Assembly: GCF_017875275.1 (NCBI RefSeq)
Contig: NZ_JAGGML010000001.1
Span: 2,749,001 to 2,813,000 of the forward strand
Origin: Xanthobacter flavus
GTDB taxonomy: Bacteria; Pseudomonadota; Alphaproteobacteria; Rhizobiales; Xanthobacteraceae
Reading direction: 5' to 3'
DNA: 64,000 nt
Under the pieces are notes generated by a model. It saw only the letters and a program-made list of their open reading frames with translations. It did not search any database and was not told the origin of the DNA. A program made the translations under genes and the position numbers. Of the stretch, positions 8,463-18,574 are shown in pieces. Every line of letters starts with the position of its first letter. Position 1 is the first letter of the stretch.

Positions 8463-9920
8463 TCAATGCACCGTGCAGACCATGCAGGGATCGAACGAGC
8501 GCACGATGTGCTGCACGGAAAGCGGCGTCTTCTCTCCTTGGCGCACCGGCGCGCCGACGAGGGCGGTCTCCAGCGGTCCCGGCTGGCCGGAGGCGTCGCG
8601 GGGGGAGAAATTCCAGGTGGTGGGGGCGATGATCTGGTAGCGGGCGATGCGGCCGCGCTCCACCACCATCCAGTGGCCGAGCGCCCCGCGCGCCGCCTCG
8701 GTGAGGCCGAAGCTGCGGCCTGCTTGAGGCAATGCGCCCTGCGCGCACCACGGCTCGCCGGGCCTGAGCGCCTTCACCCAGCCCTCCATGGCGATGAGCG
8801 TGCGCGCGGTCTCGATGAGCCGGCCGACAACGCGCGAGCGCACATTCGCGCCTTCCTTCGCCGCGAGATCGCGGGCGAGCTTCTGGCCGGCGATGACCTG
8901 CCGGGCGAAGGCGCCGGTCTCAAAGGGCAAGCCTGCGAGGCGCGGGGCCTTGCACCAGGTGTAGCCGGTCTCGTCCGCGCCATCGGGAAAGGTCGAGCCC
9001 TCGAACGGATGATGCGGCGCCTCCCGCCCCTCCATACGGGCGAAGGAATGATCCTCGGCGATGGCGGAGGGATCGACAGAGCCGAGGCGCCCCGCCGCAA
9101 AGGTGCCGCCGGCATAGAGCCTGCCCTCCTCCTGCGGATAGGCGCCGTAGGAGAGGAAGCGATCGTCGGCGCGGCCCAGTGCGGCAAGGTCGAGGTCTTC
9201 GGTGATGGTGAGGAACAGCCGGAAATCGCCGTCCGGCCCCGTGCGGCGCCAGATGTCCAACTCCTCGGCGTCGGCCAGCGCCGCGACGCGCTCCAGCGGG
9301 GCGCCGTAGAGCCGTGCCTCAAGGTCCGCTCGCACGGAGCCCAGCGTGGCCAAGAGGCGCATCTTGTCCCGCGCGTCCGCCCCCTTGGCGACGCCGCCGG
9401 GCTGGAGCGCCAGCGTGTGCGGCCAGCGGCCGGCGAGGAGGCCCATGACGTGCAGCAGTGTCGTGCGGGTGGCGAGGGCCTCGCGCACGCTCAGCCCATG
9501 CGACGCCTTGAACCGTCTCTCGGCCTCCGCGAACCAGGGCCGGTCGGAATAAGCCGCGCGGGCGAAGTCCGGCATGAAGAAGACGTGGAAATGGGTGAGG
9601 TGGTCGGCCACATTCTCGGTGGCGAGGATGAGGTTGGTGGCGACGCGCCCGTTGTCGGTGGGCACCACCCCCTCCAGAGCCGCCAGCGCCAGTGCCGCCG
9701 CATGGGATTGCGACACCGAGCAGATGCCGCAGATGCGCGGCGCGATGACGAGGGCGTCGCGCGGGTCGCGACCCTCCAGAATCCGCTCGAATCCGCGGAA
9801 CAGGGGCGAGGAGACAAAGGCCTGCTTCACGGCCCCGTCCGCCACGTCGAGGCGCACCTCCAGGTCGCCCTCCACGCGGTTGAAGGGGCCGACCACCAGC
9901 CGTTTCGTGCCGTCGCTCAT
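8463..9920 (-). CDS. hupV: Regulatory (H2-sensing) [NiFe] hydrogenase, large subunit HupV/HoxC
   Basis: A 485-residue large subunit carrying the [NiFe] site. The N-terminal Ni ligands are in RICGIC and the C-terminal ligands in DPCMVC. The protein ends directly at DPCMVCTVH. Energy-conserving large subunits carry a cleavable peptide after this His. Its absence, together with the short length, is typical of the sensor hydrogenases HupV/HoxC, which need no endopeptidase. It pairs with HupU and reports H2 to the HupT kinase in the cytosol. Its ATG overlaps the hupU stop by 4 bases (9917-9920). Energy hydrogenase genes are not in this window. Confidence 0.95.
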   Translation of the reverse strand: MSDGTKRLVVGPFNRVEGDLEVRLDVADGAVKQAFVSSPLFRGFERILEGRDPRDALVIAPRICGICSVSQSHAAALALAALEGVVPTDNGRVATNLILATENVADHLTHFHVFFMPDFARAAYSDRPWFAEAERRFKASHGLSVREALATRTTLLHVMGLLAGRWPHTLALQPGGVAKGADARDKMRLLATLGSVRADLEARLYGAPLERVAALADAEELDIWRRTGPDGDFRLFLTITEDLDLAALGRADDRFLSYGAYPQEEGRLYAGGTFAAGRLGSVDPSAIAEDHSFARMEGREAPHHPFEGSTFPDGADETGYTWCKAPRLAGLPFETGAFARQVIAGQKLARDLAAKEGANVRSRVVGRLIETARTLIAMEGWVKALRPGEPWCAQGALPQAGRSFGLTEAARGALGHWMVVERGRIARYQIIAPTTWNFSPRDASGQPGPLETALVGAPVRQGEKTPLSVQHIVRSFDPCMVCTVH

Positions 9921-10927
9921 CGCTTCCTGATGTCCCGGACGGCGGGCGGTGTCACCACATGGTCACTCACCGCGTTGCGGCGCAGGCGCTCGGGCGTCGC
10001 CGCCTTGGCGAGGGAGGAGAGGGCGATGAACCAGGCCTTGGGCATGTCGGTGGGCAGGCCCACGGGGATGCCGCCGATCTTCGGCGTCTCGATGAAGGCG
10101 TGGCCCGGCTCCTCGAACTCGGGCGCCGTGCAGTTGATGCAGGCATGGCCGCCGCGGGTGCAGGAGCCCTCGCCGTTCCACAGGCGGGTGTTGCAGTCCG
10201 CATGGGCCTGGGTGCCGAGGCAGCCGAGATGCTCCATCATGCAGCCGAGGTCGCTCATCTTCTCGGCGCTGGCCTTGTACTCGTAATATTCGTTGCGGGG
10301 GCAGCCGTGGTGCACGAGGTGGTCGGCGTAGAAGCGCGGGCGGCCGTAGCTGTCGAGATCGCCGCCGTGCAGCAGGCCGGCGGAAAGCAGCATCAGCGTT
10401 TCCGTCACCCAGTTGGGATGGGTGGGGCAGCCGGCCACATTGATGACCGGCAGGCCGGCACGGGCGCGGAATTCAGCGCCGAGGGCGCCGCCGGGGCGAC
10501 GCCCGTCATATTGCAGGCCGCAGGCGTCGGCCGGATTGACCCCGGCCGCCGTCACGCCGCCATAGGCCGCGCAGGTGCCCACCGCCACCACATGCTCCGC
10601 CACGGCGGCGAGCCGGCGCACCCAGTCGATGGTGGCCGTGTCGGTGCCGGCGAGCATGTGGAAGCGGCCGGTGCCGTTCGGGCCGCGCAGCAGCGCGCCC
10701 TCGATGCACAGGGCATCGAGCCGGATGGCGCCGGACAGCACCGCCTCGAACAGGGCGATGGCCTCGTCCCCGGTCTCCTCGGAGAGCGTGGGGTGCCACA
10801 GGAAGCGGATGTTGGCGGAGGCGAGCGTCGCGGCAAGGTCCGGCGCCTCGGCGCAGAGCAGCGACATGGTGCAGCCGCCGCAGCCGCCCGACTGCAGCCA
10901 GAGCACGGTAAAGGGGGCTGCTTTCAT
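9917..10927 (-). CDS. hupU: Regulatory (H2-sensing) [NiFe] hydrogenase, small subunit HupU/HoxB
   Basis: A 336-residue small subunit holding the Fe-S relay. The proximal cluster motif is GGCGGC (Cys16, Cys19), with further ligands in VGTCAAYGG, AGCPTHP and HHGCPRN. A Cys-rich C-terminal part (GHACINCTAPEF) follows. There is no twin-arginine signal peptide: the mature-like sequence begins almost at once ([15 protein letters not shown]). This fits a soluble cytoplasmic sensor rather than a membrane-bound uptake enzyme. It overlaps hupT upstream and hupV downstream by 4 bases each, so the subunits are translationally coupled. Confidence 0.95.
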   Translation of the reverse strand: MKAAPFTVLWLQSGGCGGCTMSLLCAEAPDLAATLASANIRFLWHPTLSEETGDEAIALFEAVLSGAIRLDALCIEGALLRGPNGTGRFHMLAGTDTATIDWVRRLAAVAEHVVAVGTCAAYGGVTAAGVNPADACGLQYDGRRPGGALGAEFRARAGLPVINVAGCPTHPNWVTETLMLLSAGLLHGGDLDSYGRPRFYADHLVHHGCPRNEYYEYKASAEKMSDLGCMMEHLGCLGTQAHADCNTRLWNGEGSCTRGGHACINCTAPEFEEPGHAFIETPKIGGIPVGLPTDMPKAWFIALSSLAKAATPERLRRNAVSDHVVTPPAVRDIRKR

Positions 10928-12309
10928 GGCGCCGCCGGCAGCACGAGGGAGAGGATGGCGCCGCCCTCCGGGTGGTTCCCGGCTTCGAGCCGCCCCTCGT
11001 GCTCCTCGGCGATGCGGTAGCAGATGGAGAGGCCGAGGCCGGTGCCCTTGCCCACCGGCTTGGTGGTGAAGAAGGGATCGAAGATGCGATCCATGAGCGC
11101 ATCGGGAATGCCCGGTCCGGTGTCGCGCACCCGCACCGCCACCTGCCGCCCGTCGGCCGTCTGGATCCGCTCTCCGGTGATCTCCAGCCGCCGGTCGGCG
11201 CGGCCTTCCATGGCGTCCACGGCATTCTGCACGAGGTTCATCATCACCTGATGGATATGGCCGGGATGCCCCACCGCCTCCAGCCCCTCGGGTACGGCGA
11301 CGGTGATGGGCAGGTCCGGCATCTGGGATTTTGCCACCCAGTCCACCGCCGAGCGCACCACGCCGGCGAGGTCGAACACCTCCTGTGCCTCACGCCGGTC
11401 GGAGGAGAAGCGCCGCAGGTCCGCCACGATGTCGCGCACGCGCTCGGCCCCCTCCAGCATGCCGGAGAGGGTGGCGGGGATGTCGGACAGCGCCCGGTCG
11501 ATGCGCAATTCGCCGCGCGCCTTCGCCAGCGTGGCGCCGTCCGCGCCGGCATGCACCTGATCGAGATAGGCGATCAGCCGCTCGGCATAGCGCTTCATCG
11601 CATGGGCGTTGCCATAGACGAAGGAGATGGGATTGTTCAGCTCATGGGCGACGCCGGCCACGATGCGGCCGAGCGAGGCCATCTTTTCCGCATGGACCAA
11701 TTGCTGCTGGGTGCGCTTGAGGTGCTCGTGGGCCTTGGCGAGGGCGCCGTAGGCGGCGCGCAGCTCGCCGATGGGGCGGCCCACCAGCACGATGCCCACC
11801 GCCCGCCCGCGCGGATCAAACCTCAACGCGCCATTGACCGCGATGGCGAGCGGCCCGTCCGGCGTCGCGAGGGTGAATTCCCGGTCGGCGATGCGCTGGC
11901 GCCGGGCGACGGTGGCGAGCACGTCTGCCGCCGTGGTCTCGGAGGCGGCATCCAGCAGATCGGACAGGGGGCGGCCGAGGAGGGCGTCGGCCCGCTGGCC
12001 GAAGGCGCGCTCGGCGGCGAGGTTCACCTGCTCCACCCGGCCGGAGAGGTCGCACGCCACCAGCACGTCGGTCATGGAGCCGAGGAGGCCGGCGATGAAG
12101 CCCTGCGCTTCTTCAAGCGCGGTGTTCTTGGCCTCCAGCTCCACCTGCTGGCGGACCAGCTCCGCATAGGTCTCGTCCATCTTGCGGATGACGGCGATCC
12201 ACGCCTCGTCCGCGTCGATGGCGCCGAAGTCCGTGCCCGCGCGCGGCAGGGAAAGCGGGCTGTCGGGCAGCAGGTCGCTCGGCATATCCTGACGCCCGGA
12301 CGTGGGCAT
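10924..12309 (-). CDS. hupT: Hydrogenase-regulating sensor histidine kinase HupT/HoxJ
   Basis: A 461-residue soluble kinase without membrane segments. A PAS domain spans roughly residues 65-185 ([20 protein letters not shown]), preceded by a helical stretch. The H-box is [14 protein letters not shown] with His222, and the catalytic domain has N, G1 (DTGPGIP), F and G2 (GKGTGLGLS) boxes. In studied systems, HupT/HoxJ autophosphorylates in the absence of H2 and phosphorylates HupR/HoxA, and the HupUV complex controls it. The start at 12309 has GGGA upstream and gives the usual family length. An ATG at 12285 has poor spacing. First gene of the hupTUV-hypF operon. The cognate response regulator is not in the window. 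Confidence 0.93.
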   Translation of the reverse strand: MPTSGRQDMPSDLLPDSPLSLPRAGTDFGAIDADEAWIAVIRKMDETYAELVRQQVELEAKNTALEEAQGFIAGLLGSMTDVLVACDLSGRVEQVNLAAERAFGQRADALLGRPLSDLLDAASETTAADVLATVARRQRIADREFTLATPDGPLAIAVNGALRFDPRGRAVGIVLVGRPIGELRAAYGALAKAHEHLKRTQQQLVHAEKMASLGRIVAGVAHELNNPISFVYGNAHAMKRYAERLIAYLDQVHAGADGATLAKARGELRIDRALSDIPATLSGMLEGAERVRDIVADLRRFSSDRREAQEVFDLAGVVRSAVDWVAKSQMPDLPITVAVPEGLEAVGHPGHIHQVMMNLVQNAVDAMEGRADRRLEITGERIQTADGRQVAVRVRDTGPGIPDALMDRIFDPFFTTKPVGKGTGLGLSICYRIAEEHEGRLEAGNHPEGGAILSLVLPAAP

Positions 12310-12330
12310 GGGCGGTTCCCGGCGGAGAAA

Positions 12331-12362
12331 GGGACGGCAAGGGTAATCCCGCGGGCCGTCCC
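12331..12362 (-). terminator. Hairpin between the 12.4-kb gene and hupT
   Basis: The arms GGGACGGC (12331-12338) and GCCGTCCC (12355-12362) face each other across a 16-nt loop. It lies just after the stop of the minus-strand gene at 12378 and 22 bases before the hupT start. It could terminate the upstream gene or lie in the hupT leader. No T tract is visible. Confidence 0.45.
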
Positions 12363-12377
12363 GGCGCAATGCAGGGG

Positions 12378-13328
12378 TCAGCGCGCCTCCACGCCGTCCC
12401 TGAGCGCGCGCAGGCGGTCGTAGACATCCGGGAAGGCGTCGAGCTTGGTCACGCCCACCATGCGGATGTATGCGGTGGGTCCGAAGCGGATCCACTGCAC
12501 CACCTTGATGGGCGCGCCGGTGCGGGCATCGGCGCCGGTGGCCATCACCTCGAAGCCGGCCTGTCCGTTGATGCGCTGGGGCTCGGCGCGGTCGAGCTTG
12601 AGGTCCTTCACGCCGGGAATGGTGGACAGGGCGCGCAGGGCGAACTGGCGCCGCTCGTCGTCGCGCGGTGCGCCGCCGGCGATGGAGACGACGAACACCG
12701 GCTGGTCCGGGCCGTCCAGCGTATCCTTCGGTCCGTCGGTGAGCAGGAGCGTCGTGCCGCCCAGCGCCCGCACCGGCCGGAAGCCGGCGAGGTTGGTGAC
12801 GGCAAAGGGCAGCGAGCCCGCCTGATCGGCCACGTTGCGGAACGTGATGCTGGAGAGCGCCTCCCGTACCACCTTGTCAGGATAGGCGGCAGCGCCCGCC
12901 TCCGGCACCTGAACGGTGACGATGCCGGTGCCCCTCTCGCTGCCCACCAGCAGCACCCATTTGCGCACGCTCACCGGACCCGCGGTCTGCCGGCCGATCA
13001 GCAGGATCGCCTTGGCGCCCTTGAGGGGAAAGTCCTCCCGGTCTTCCAGCGTCACCCCGCGCGTGGTCAGGGCCTGCTCGCTGAAGCCGGTGACGAGCTG
13101 GTCATAGGCTTCGGCCGGCATGTCCACCACCAGGATGGAGGATTTCGTGGCATCGTCCTCGAACCCCGCGAACTGCTCGCTCTCCACCATGCCCGGCGGC
13201 GGCACCAGCCCGATGGCCGAGCCGCGCGGATACATCAATTCGACCGCGCCAGCCGGCACGGCGGGCGCTGCGGCGAGGAGAAGAGCGAAGGCGGCGGAAA
13301 GAAAGGCGGACGTGAAGGCGAGGCGCAT
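12378..13328 (-). CDS. Exported hypothetical protein
   Basis: A 316-residue protein with a clear Sec signal peptide: MRLAFTSAFLSAAFALLLAA followed by an Ala-rich cleavage region ending near PAGA-VE. The mature part begins ELMYPRGSAIGLVPPPGM, a phrase seen in unassigned exported alphaproteobacterial proteins. It has no membrane segment or catalytic motif that I recognise. An SD (GGAGCCCT) precedes the ATG. It lies upstream of hupT on the same strand, separated by a hairpin, so co-regulation with hydrogen sensing is not implied. Confidence 0.75.
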   Translation of the reverse strand: MRLAFTSAFLSAAFALLLAAAPAVPAGAVELMYPRGSAIGLVPPPGMVESEQFAGFEDDATKSSILVVDMPAEAYDQLVTGFSEQALTTRGVTLEDREDFPLKGAKAILLIGRQTAGPVSVRKWVLLVGSERGTGIVTVQVPEAGAAAYPDKVVREALSSITFRNVADQAGSLPFAVTNLAGFRPVRALGGTTLLLTDGPKDTLDGPDQPVFVVSIAGGAPRDDERRQFALRALSTIPGVKDLKLDRAEPQRINGQAGFEVMATGADARTGAPIKVVQWIRFGPTAYIRMVGVTKLDAFPDVYDRLRALRDGVEAR

Positions 13329-13439
13329 CGAGGGCTCCGGCGGGACGCGGCCAAAGCGGGCCTTCGCCTGCGGGCCGGTCTGCCTGTGTCGGGCGTCAAT
13401 CCGGCTTTTCTGTGAATGGCGTGGCGGAAAGGTGGCGGA

Positions 13440-14081
13440 TCACGCGGCGGTGACACGCCGAAGCGTGAGGTTGAAGCGCCCGCCCTCGTCCACGAGCCGG
13501 GACGTGCCGGGCAACAGGCGGTCGATGCCGTGGAAGGCGAGGCGGCTCGGCCCCGACAGCAGGAAAACGTCCCCCGACGCCAGATGGATGGAGCGCGTCG
13601 GCCCGCGCCGCGTCTCGCCACCCACCCGGAACACGGCGGTGTCGCCCAGCGAGACGGAGAGCACAGGTGCGGTGAAGTCCGCCTCGTCGCGGTCCTGGTG
13701 CAGGCTCATGCGGGCCTCGGGCGCATAATAATTGATGAGGCAGGCCTCGGGCGGCGCGGCCTCCGGGGCGAGGCGATTCCACAGGTCCATCAGGCGCGCG
13801 GGCATGGCCGGCCACGGCCGCCGCGTCTCGGGATGAAAGCTCTGATAGCGGTAGCCGGCCACATCGGACACCCAGCCGAGCGGCCCGCAATTGCTCATGC
13901 GCACGGAGAAGGGCTGGCCGGTGCGGGGCATGGTGGGGGTGAAGAGGGGGGCCTCGGCGAGCACCGCGCGGATCTCGGCCAGCAGCGCCGCCTGCGCCGC
14001 CCGGTCGAGCGCCTCGCGGATCCACAGGGCGCCGGGCTGGAGTTCGAGCGGCATCGGCGCGCCCGCCAAAGATCCCGTCAT
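13440..14081 (-). CDS. alkB: AlkB-type 2-oxoglutarate/Fe(II)-dependent DNA repair dioxygenase
   Basis: A 213-residue AlkB homologue that oxidatively removes N-alkyl adducts from nucleic-acid bases. The Fe(II) ligands are visible as H-x-D in MSLHQDRDE and a distal His in LAFHGIDR. The 2-oxoglutarate-binding arginines are in GRFNLTLRRV. The nucleotide-recognition lid has MSNCGPLGWVSD and YRYQ. Starts at 14081 (MTGS) and 14054 (MPLE) are both possible; neither has a strong SD. No adaptive-response gene (ada, aidB) is nearby. Confidence 0.92.
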   Translation of the reverse strand: MTGSLAGAPMPLELQPGALWIREALDRAAQAALLAEIRAVLAEAPLFTPTMPRTGQPFSVRMSNCGPLGWVSDVAGYRYQSFHPETRRPWPAMPARLMDLWNRLAPEAAPPEACLINYYAPEARMSLHQDRDEADFTAPVLSVSLGDTAVFRVGGETRRGPTRSIHLASGDVFLLSGPSRLAFHGIDRLLPGTSRLVDEGGRFNLTLRRVTAA

Positions 14082-14270
14082 CGGCTGGACGCTGTGATCT
14101 TGGCGAATTGAAGAGGACGCGGCAGCGGCATGGTGGCTTTCCCTTGTCCCGGCGCCGGTTTTAACAAGGTAGTAACTATATATTTCATCTGAAGTTTCGG
14201 CCATATGCCGACAGATTCCACGCGGACGATGCCTTCCCGGTGCTGGGGTTCGGGAAGAGGAGTTGTCGTC

Positions 14271-14786
14271 ATGCGCAATCATCTCCTGTGGAAGGGTGCT
14301 TTCTCTCGCGGCGTCGCGCTGTCCGGCCTCGCCGCCGTCGCTTTCGTCCCGCTGGTCGTCGCTGGAAGCGTCGCGCCGGCCGTCGCCCAGACCACGGTGG
14401 CGGTGCCGGGCGGGTATGTCACGTTCACGCCGGTGCAGCGGCGCTACATCGAGAGTTATGTGGTGCGCCACCCGGTCCCGCCGGCCTATATCCCCGGCGG
14501 CTTCGTCGCTGAGGTGGGGGCGGTGGTGCCACCCGATGTCGACCTGCGCCGCTTCGGCGTCGCGCCGGAGCCCTATGGCCGCTACGGGCAGGCAGTGGCG
14601 CAGCCGGGCTATGGCCAGCAGGGCTACGATCCGGGCTTCGATGACGAGGACGGCTACCAGACGCTGGACGAGGCCGGATACGCGCCGGGGGCCGGCCTCT
14701 CCCAATACCGCTACGTCACGCTGCCGGGCAACGAGGCGGCGGTGGTGGAGCCGCGTTCGCGCCGGATCATCCTGATCGTGGAGTAA
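14271..14786 (+). CDS. Exported DUF1236 family protein
   Basis: A 171-residue secreted protein. A signal peptide of about 40 residues ends near AVAQ. The mature region has the DUF1236 pattern of Rhizobiales, with FTPVQRRYIESYVV, then VAEVGAVVPPDVDLRRF, and the C-terminal YRYVTLPGNEAAVVEPRSRR. The middle is rich in Gly, Tyr and Gln. The family is thought to be a small envelope or outer-surface protein of unknown function. The ATG at 14271 has GAAGAGGAG upstream at normal spacing. Confidence 0.85.
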   Translation: MRNHLLWKGAFSRGVALSGLAAVAFVPLVVAGSVAPAVAQTTVAVPGGYVTFTPVQRRYIESYVVRHPVPPAYIPGGFVAEVGAVVPPDVDLRRFGVAPEPYGRYGQAVAQPGYGQQGYDPGFDDEDGYQTLDEAGYAPGAGLSQYRYVTLPGNEAAVVEPRSRRIILIVE

Positions 14787-14864
14787 ACCCCGCCCCGCGT
14801 GGCGGCGGCGCCGTGCCTCGGGCATAGTGCCGCCGGCCATCCGGCCGGTTCGAGGGAGGCGTTG

Positions 14865-15248
14865 ATGGGCCCGCACGGGAAATTCTACTGGAACGAGCTT
14901 CTGACCGACGACGTGGAGAAGGCGCAGGCCTTCTATTCCGCGACGCTGGGCTGGACCTTCAGCGAGATGCCCACCGGGGGCGGCCACGCATATTACGTCG
15001 CAACCCTCGGCGGCGAGCCGGTGGCCGGGATGATGGACAAGACCGACATCCTGCCGCCCCAGGTGCCGCCCCATTGGTTCAGCTACATCAATGTGGACGA
15101 CGTGACGGCGCGGGTGGAACTGCTGAAGGCGGCCGGCGGCCAGGTGCTGCGCGAGCCGTTCGAGATCCCCGGCATCGGCCGCATCGCCATCGTCAGCGAC
15201 GCCACCGGCGCGCCCTTCGGTATCATGACCGCCGCCGAGCAGGGATGA
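14865..15248 (+). CDS. VOC (glyoxalase/bleomycin-resistance fold) family protein
   Basis: A 127-residue single VOC domain beginning GKFYWNELLTDDVEKAQAFY, the usual first beta-alpha-beta unit, and ending with SDATGAPFGIM. Such proteins are often metal-dependent dimers. Candidate metal ligands are the early E and late residues, but no substrate can be named. The ATG at 14865 is preceded by GAGGGAGG. It is convergent with pncA, with 22 bases between stops. Confidence 0.85.
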   Translation: MGPHGKFYWNELLTDDVEKAQAFYSATLGWTFSEMPTGGGHAYYVATLGGEPVAGMMDKTDILPPQVPPHWFSYINVDDVTARVELLKAAGGQVLREPFEIPGIGRIAIVSDATGAPFGIMTAAEQG

Positions 15249-15270
15249 TCTGACACCGGGGCAGGCGGGC

Positions 15271-15933
15271 TCAGGCCAAAAGGTCCGCCGCCGCCAGCCT
15301 GCGGACCGCGACCCGCTCCATGTCGGCAAGGGCGGCCGCGAGCGAGCCGTCCACGTCGATGGACCGGCAGGCGTCCTCGATCACATAGGTGGTAAAGCCG
15401 TGCCGCGCGGCATCCACCGCCGACCACGACACGCAGAAGTCGAGGGCGAGGCCGGCGAGATACACCGTATCGATCCCCCGTTCGCGGAGGTATCCGGCGA
15501 GGCCGGTGGGAGTGGTGCGATCCGCCTCGTAGAAGGTGGAATAGCTGTCGATGGCCTTGTGGTGGCCCTTGCGCACCACCAGCTGCGCGTGCGGCACCTC
15601 CAGGCCCGGCGCGAAGGCGGCCCCCGGCGTGCCTTGCAGGCAATGGTCCGGCCACAGGATCTGGCGGCCGTAGGGCAGGTCGATCATGTCGTAGATCGCG
15701 CGCCCCGCATGGGTCGAGGCGAAGGAGATGTGGCCGCGCGGGTGCCAGTCCTGAGTCAGGATCACGTTGCGGAAGCCGGCGGCGAGCCGGTTGGCGAGGG
15801 GCACCACCTCATCACCGCCGGGGACCGCAAGGGCGCCGCCGGGCAGGAAGTCCACCTGCAGATCGACGAGGATGAGGGCGGCGCGCGGATCGGCGCCGGG
15901 ACCCGACCCGGCGGCTGGCTTCAAAGGGGCCAT
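15271..15933 (-). CDS. pncA: Nicotinamidase
   Basis: A 220-residue isochorismatase-fold amidase that hydrolyses nicotinamide to nicotinate for NAD salvage. The catalytic triad is visible: Asp in LVDLQVDFLPGG, Lys in VVRKGH and Cys in ALDFCVSWSAVDA. The metal-binding segment DWHPRGHISFAS is complete, as is the cis-peptide-like GLALDFCV. The length is normal. It is divergent from dnaK, sharing the 216-base intergenic region that carries the heat-shock promoter. Confidence 0.95.
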   Translation of the reverse strand: MAPLKPAAGSGPGADPRAALILVDLQVDFLPGGALAVPGGDEVVPLANRLAAGFRNVILTQDWHPRGHISFASTHAGRAIYDMIDLPYGRQILWPDHCLQGTPGAAFAPGLEVPHAQLVVRKGHHKAIDSYSTFYEADRTTPTGLAGYLRERGIDTVYLAGLALDFCVSWSAVDAARHGFTTYVIEDACRSIDVDGSLAAALADMERVAVRRLAAADLLA

Positions 15934-15984
15934 CCGTTTCCTCGCGCGGCTGTGAAAAATGGAGCGTGCCGCCTGCTACCATGC

Positions 15985-16016
15985 CTTGCGGGGCCAAATC
16001 ACCCCCCCTATATGCG
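15985..16016 (+). promoter_or_regulatory. Predicted sigma-32 (RpoH) promoter of dnaK
   Basis: CTTG at 15985-15988 and CCTATATGCG at 16007-16016 are separated by 18 bases. This matches the alphaproteobacterial heat-shock consensus as I recall it (CTTG-N17/18-CYTATNTNNG) at every specified position. The dnaK ATG is 134 bases downstream of the -10 element, giving a leader of roughly 130 nt. No CIRCE element was seen. Confidence 0.75.
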
Positions 16017-16150
16017 CCTCGATCGCCGTTTTCGCGGCGAACCCCAATTCTAAGTTTCAGGGGGCCGGCGGACCGGTCGCGGGAGGGGCTCGCGACGATC
16101 CACCTCGGGCGCCGCAAGGGCCCGGTCGGCCTGCCGGCAAGGAGAATCAT

Positions 16151-18046
<1,896 letters not shown>

Positions 18047-18048
18047 TC

Positions 18049-18113
18049 CCTTCGCCCAGAGCGAAGGTGATGGCAATATGATGCCTGGCCCGGTTCCTTG
18101 CCGGGGCAGGCAT
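18049..18113 (+). terminator. Tandem hairpins after dnaK
   Basis: There are two stem-loops right after the dnaK stop. The first is CCTTCGC (18049-18055) with GCGAAGG (18061-18067), loop of 5. The second is ATGCCTGGCCCGG (18081-18093) with CCGGGGCAGGCAT (18101-18113), 12 of 13 paired, loop of 7. They could attenuate read-through to the downstream genes or protect the dnaK message. Confidence 0.6.
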
Positions 18114-18129
18114 CGCATCGGGTGGGACG

Positions 18130-18570
18130 ATGAAGGGCGCGGCGAAGGTCATCATGGGCGCCGCAGCAGGCGCCCTTCTTGTTTCATCGGCGGGCGCTGA
18201 CCAGCCGAGACGCCTAACGGCCCAGTCGTTTTACGACCGGGCTATCGTGGTGGAGATGGTTCTCATCGACGCGATTAGGAGCAACAAGCCGCGCCGTCTC
18301 CTGACGCTGCATAACGCGCTCCTTGACGAGTACGAAGTCACGTGGGGCCGGGCGGCAGAGACAGATGGGCGCGTGTGCGCCCGATTGATTTCAGCGCTGG
18401 CCGTGGTCGCGGTGACCGCCCACGAGCACATGGAACAGCGGACCGCGCCGTCAAGTATGGCCAACAGCGCCTGGATGAATTATCGGCGGGATGTTGCGCA
18501 GTGCGAACGGCAGCCGGGTATGGTGGTCTTTGACCGGAAGCTGCCAGAAAAATTGAGTGAGGTTTTCTGA
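18130..18570 (+). CDS. Exported orphan protein between dnaK and dnaJ
   Basis: A 146-residue protein that I do not recognise. It has a plausible signal peptide ([17 protein letters not shown], cleavage before DQ) and a mostly helical mature part with two cysteines (in RVCARL and AQCERQ) that could pair. Base composition looks lower in GC, with codons such as ATT, AGG and AAC clustered around 18270-18290, unlike dnaK and dnaJ. It ends four bases before the dnaJ ATG, so it may be translated from the dnaKJ message. Its position inside a highly conserved operon suggests a recent insertion. Confidence 0.65.
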   Translation: MKGAAKVIMGAAAGALLVSSAGADQPRRLTAQSFYDRAIVVEMVLIDAIRSNKPRRLLTLHNALLDEYEVTWGRAAETDGRVCARLISALAVVAVTAHEHMEQRTAPSSMANSAWMNYRRDVAQCERQPGMVVFDRKLPEKLSEVF

Positions 18571-18574
18571 GGTC

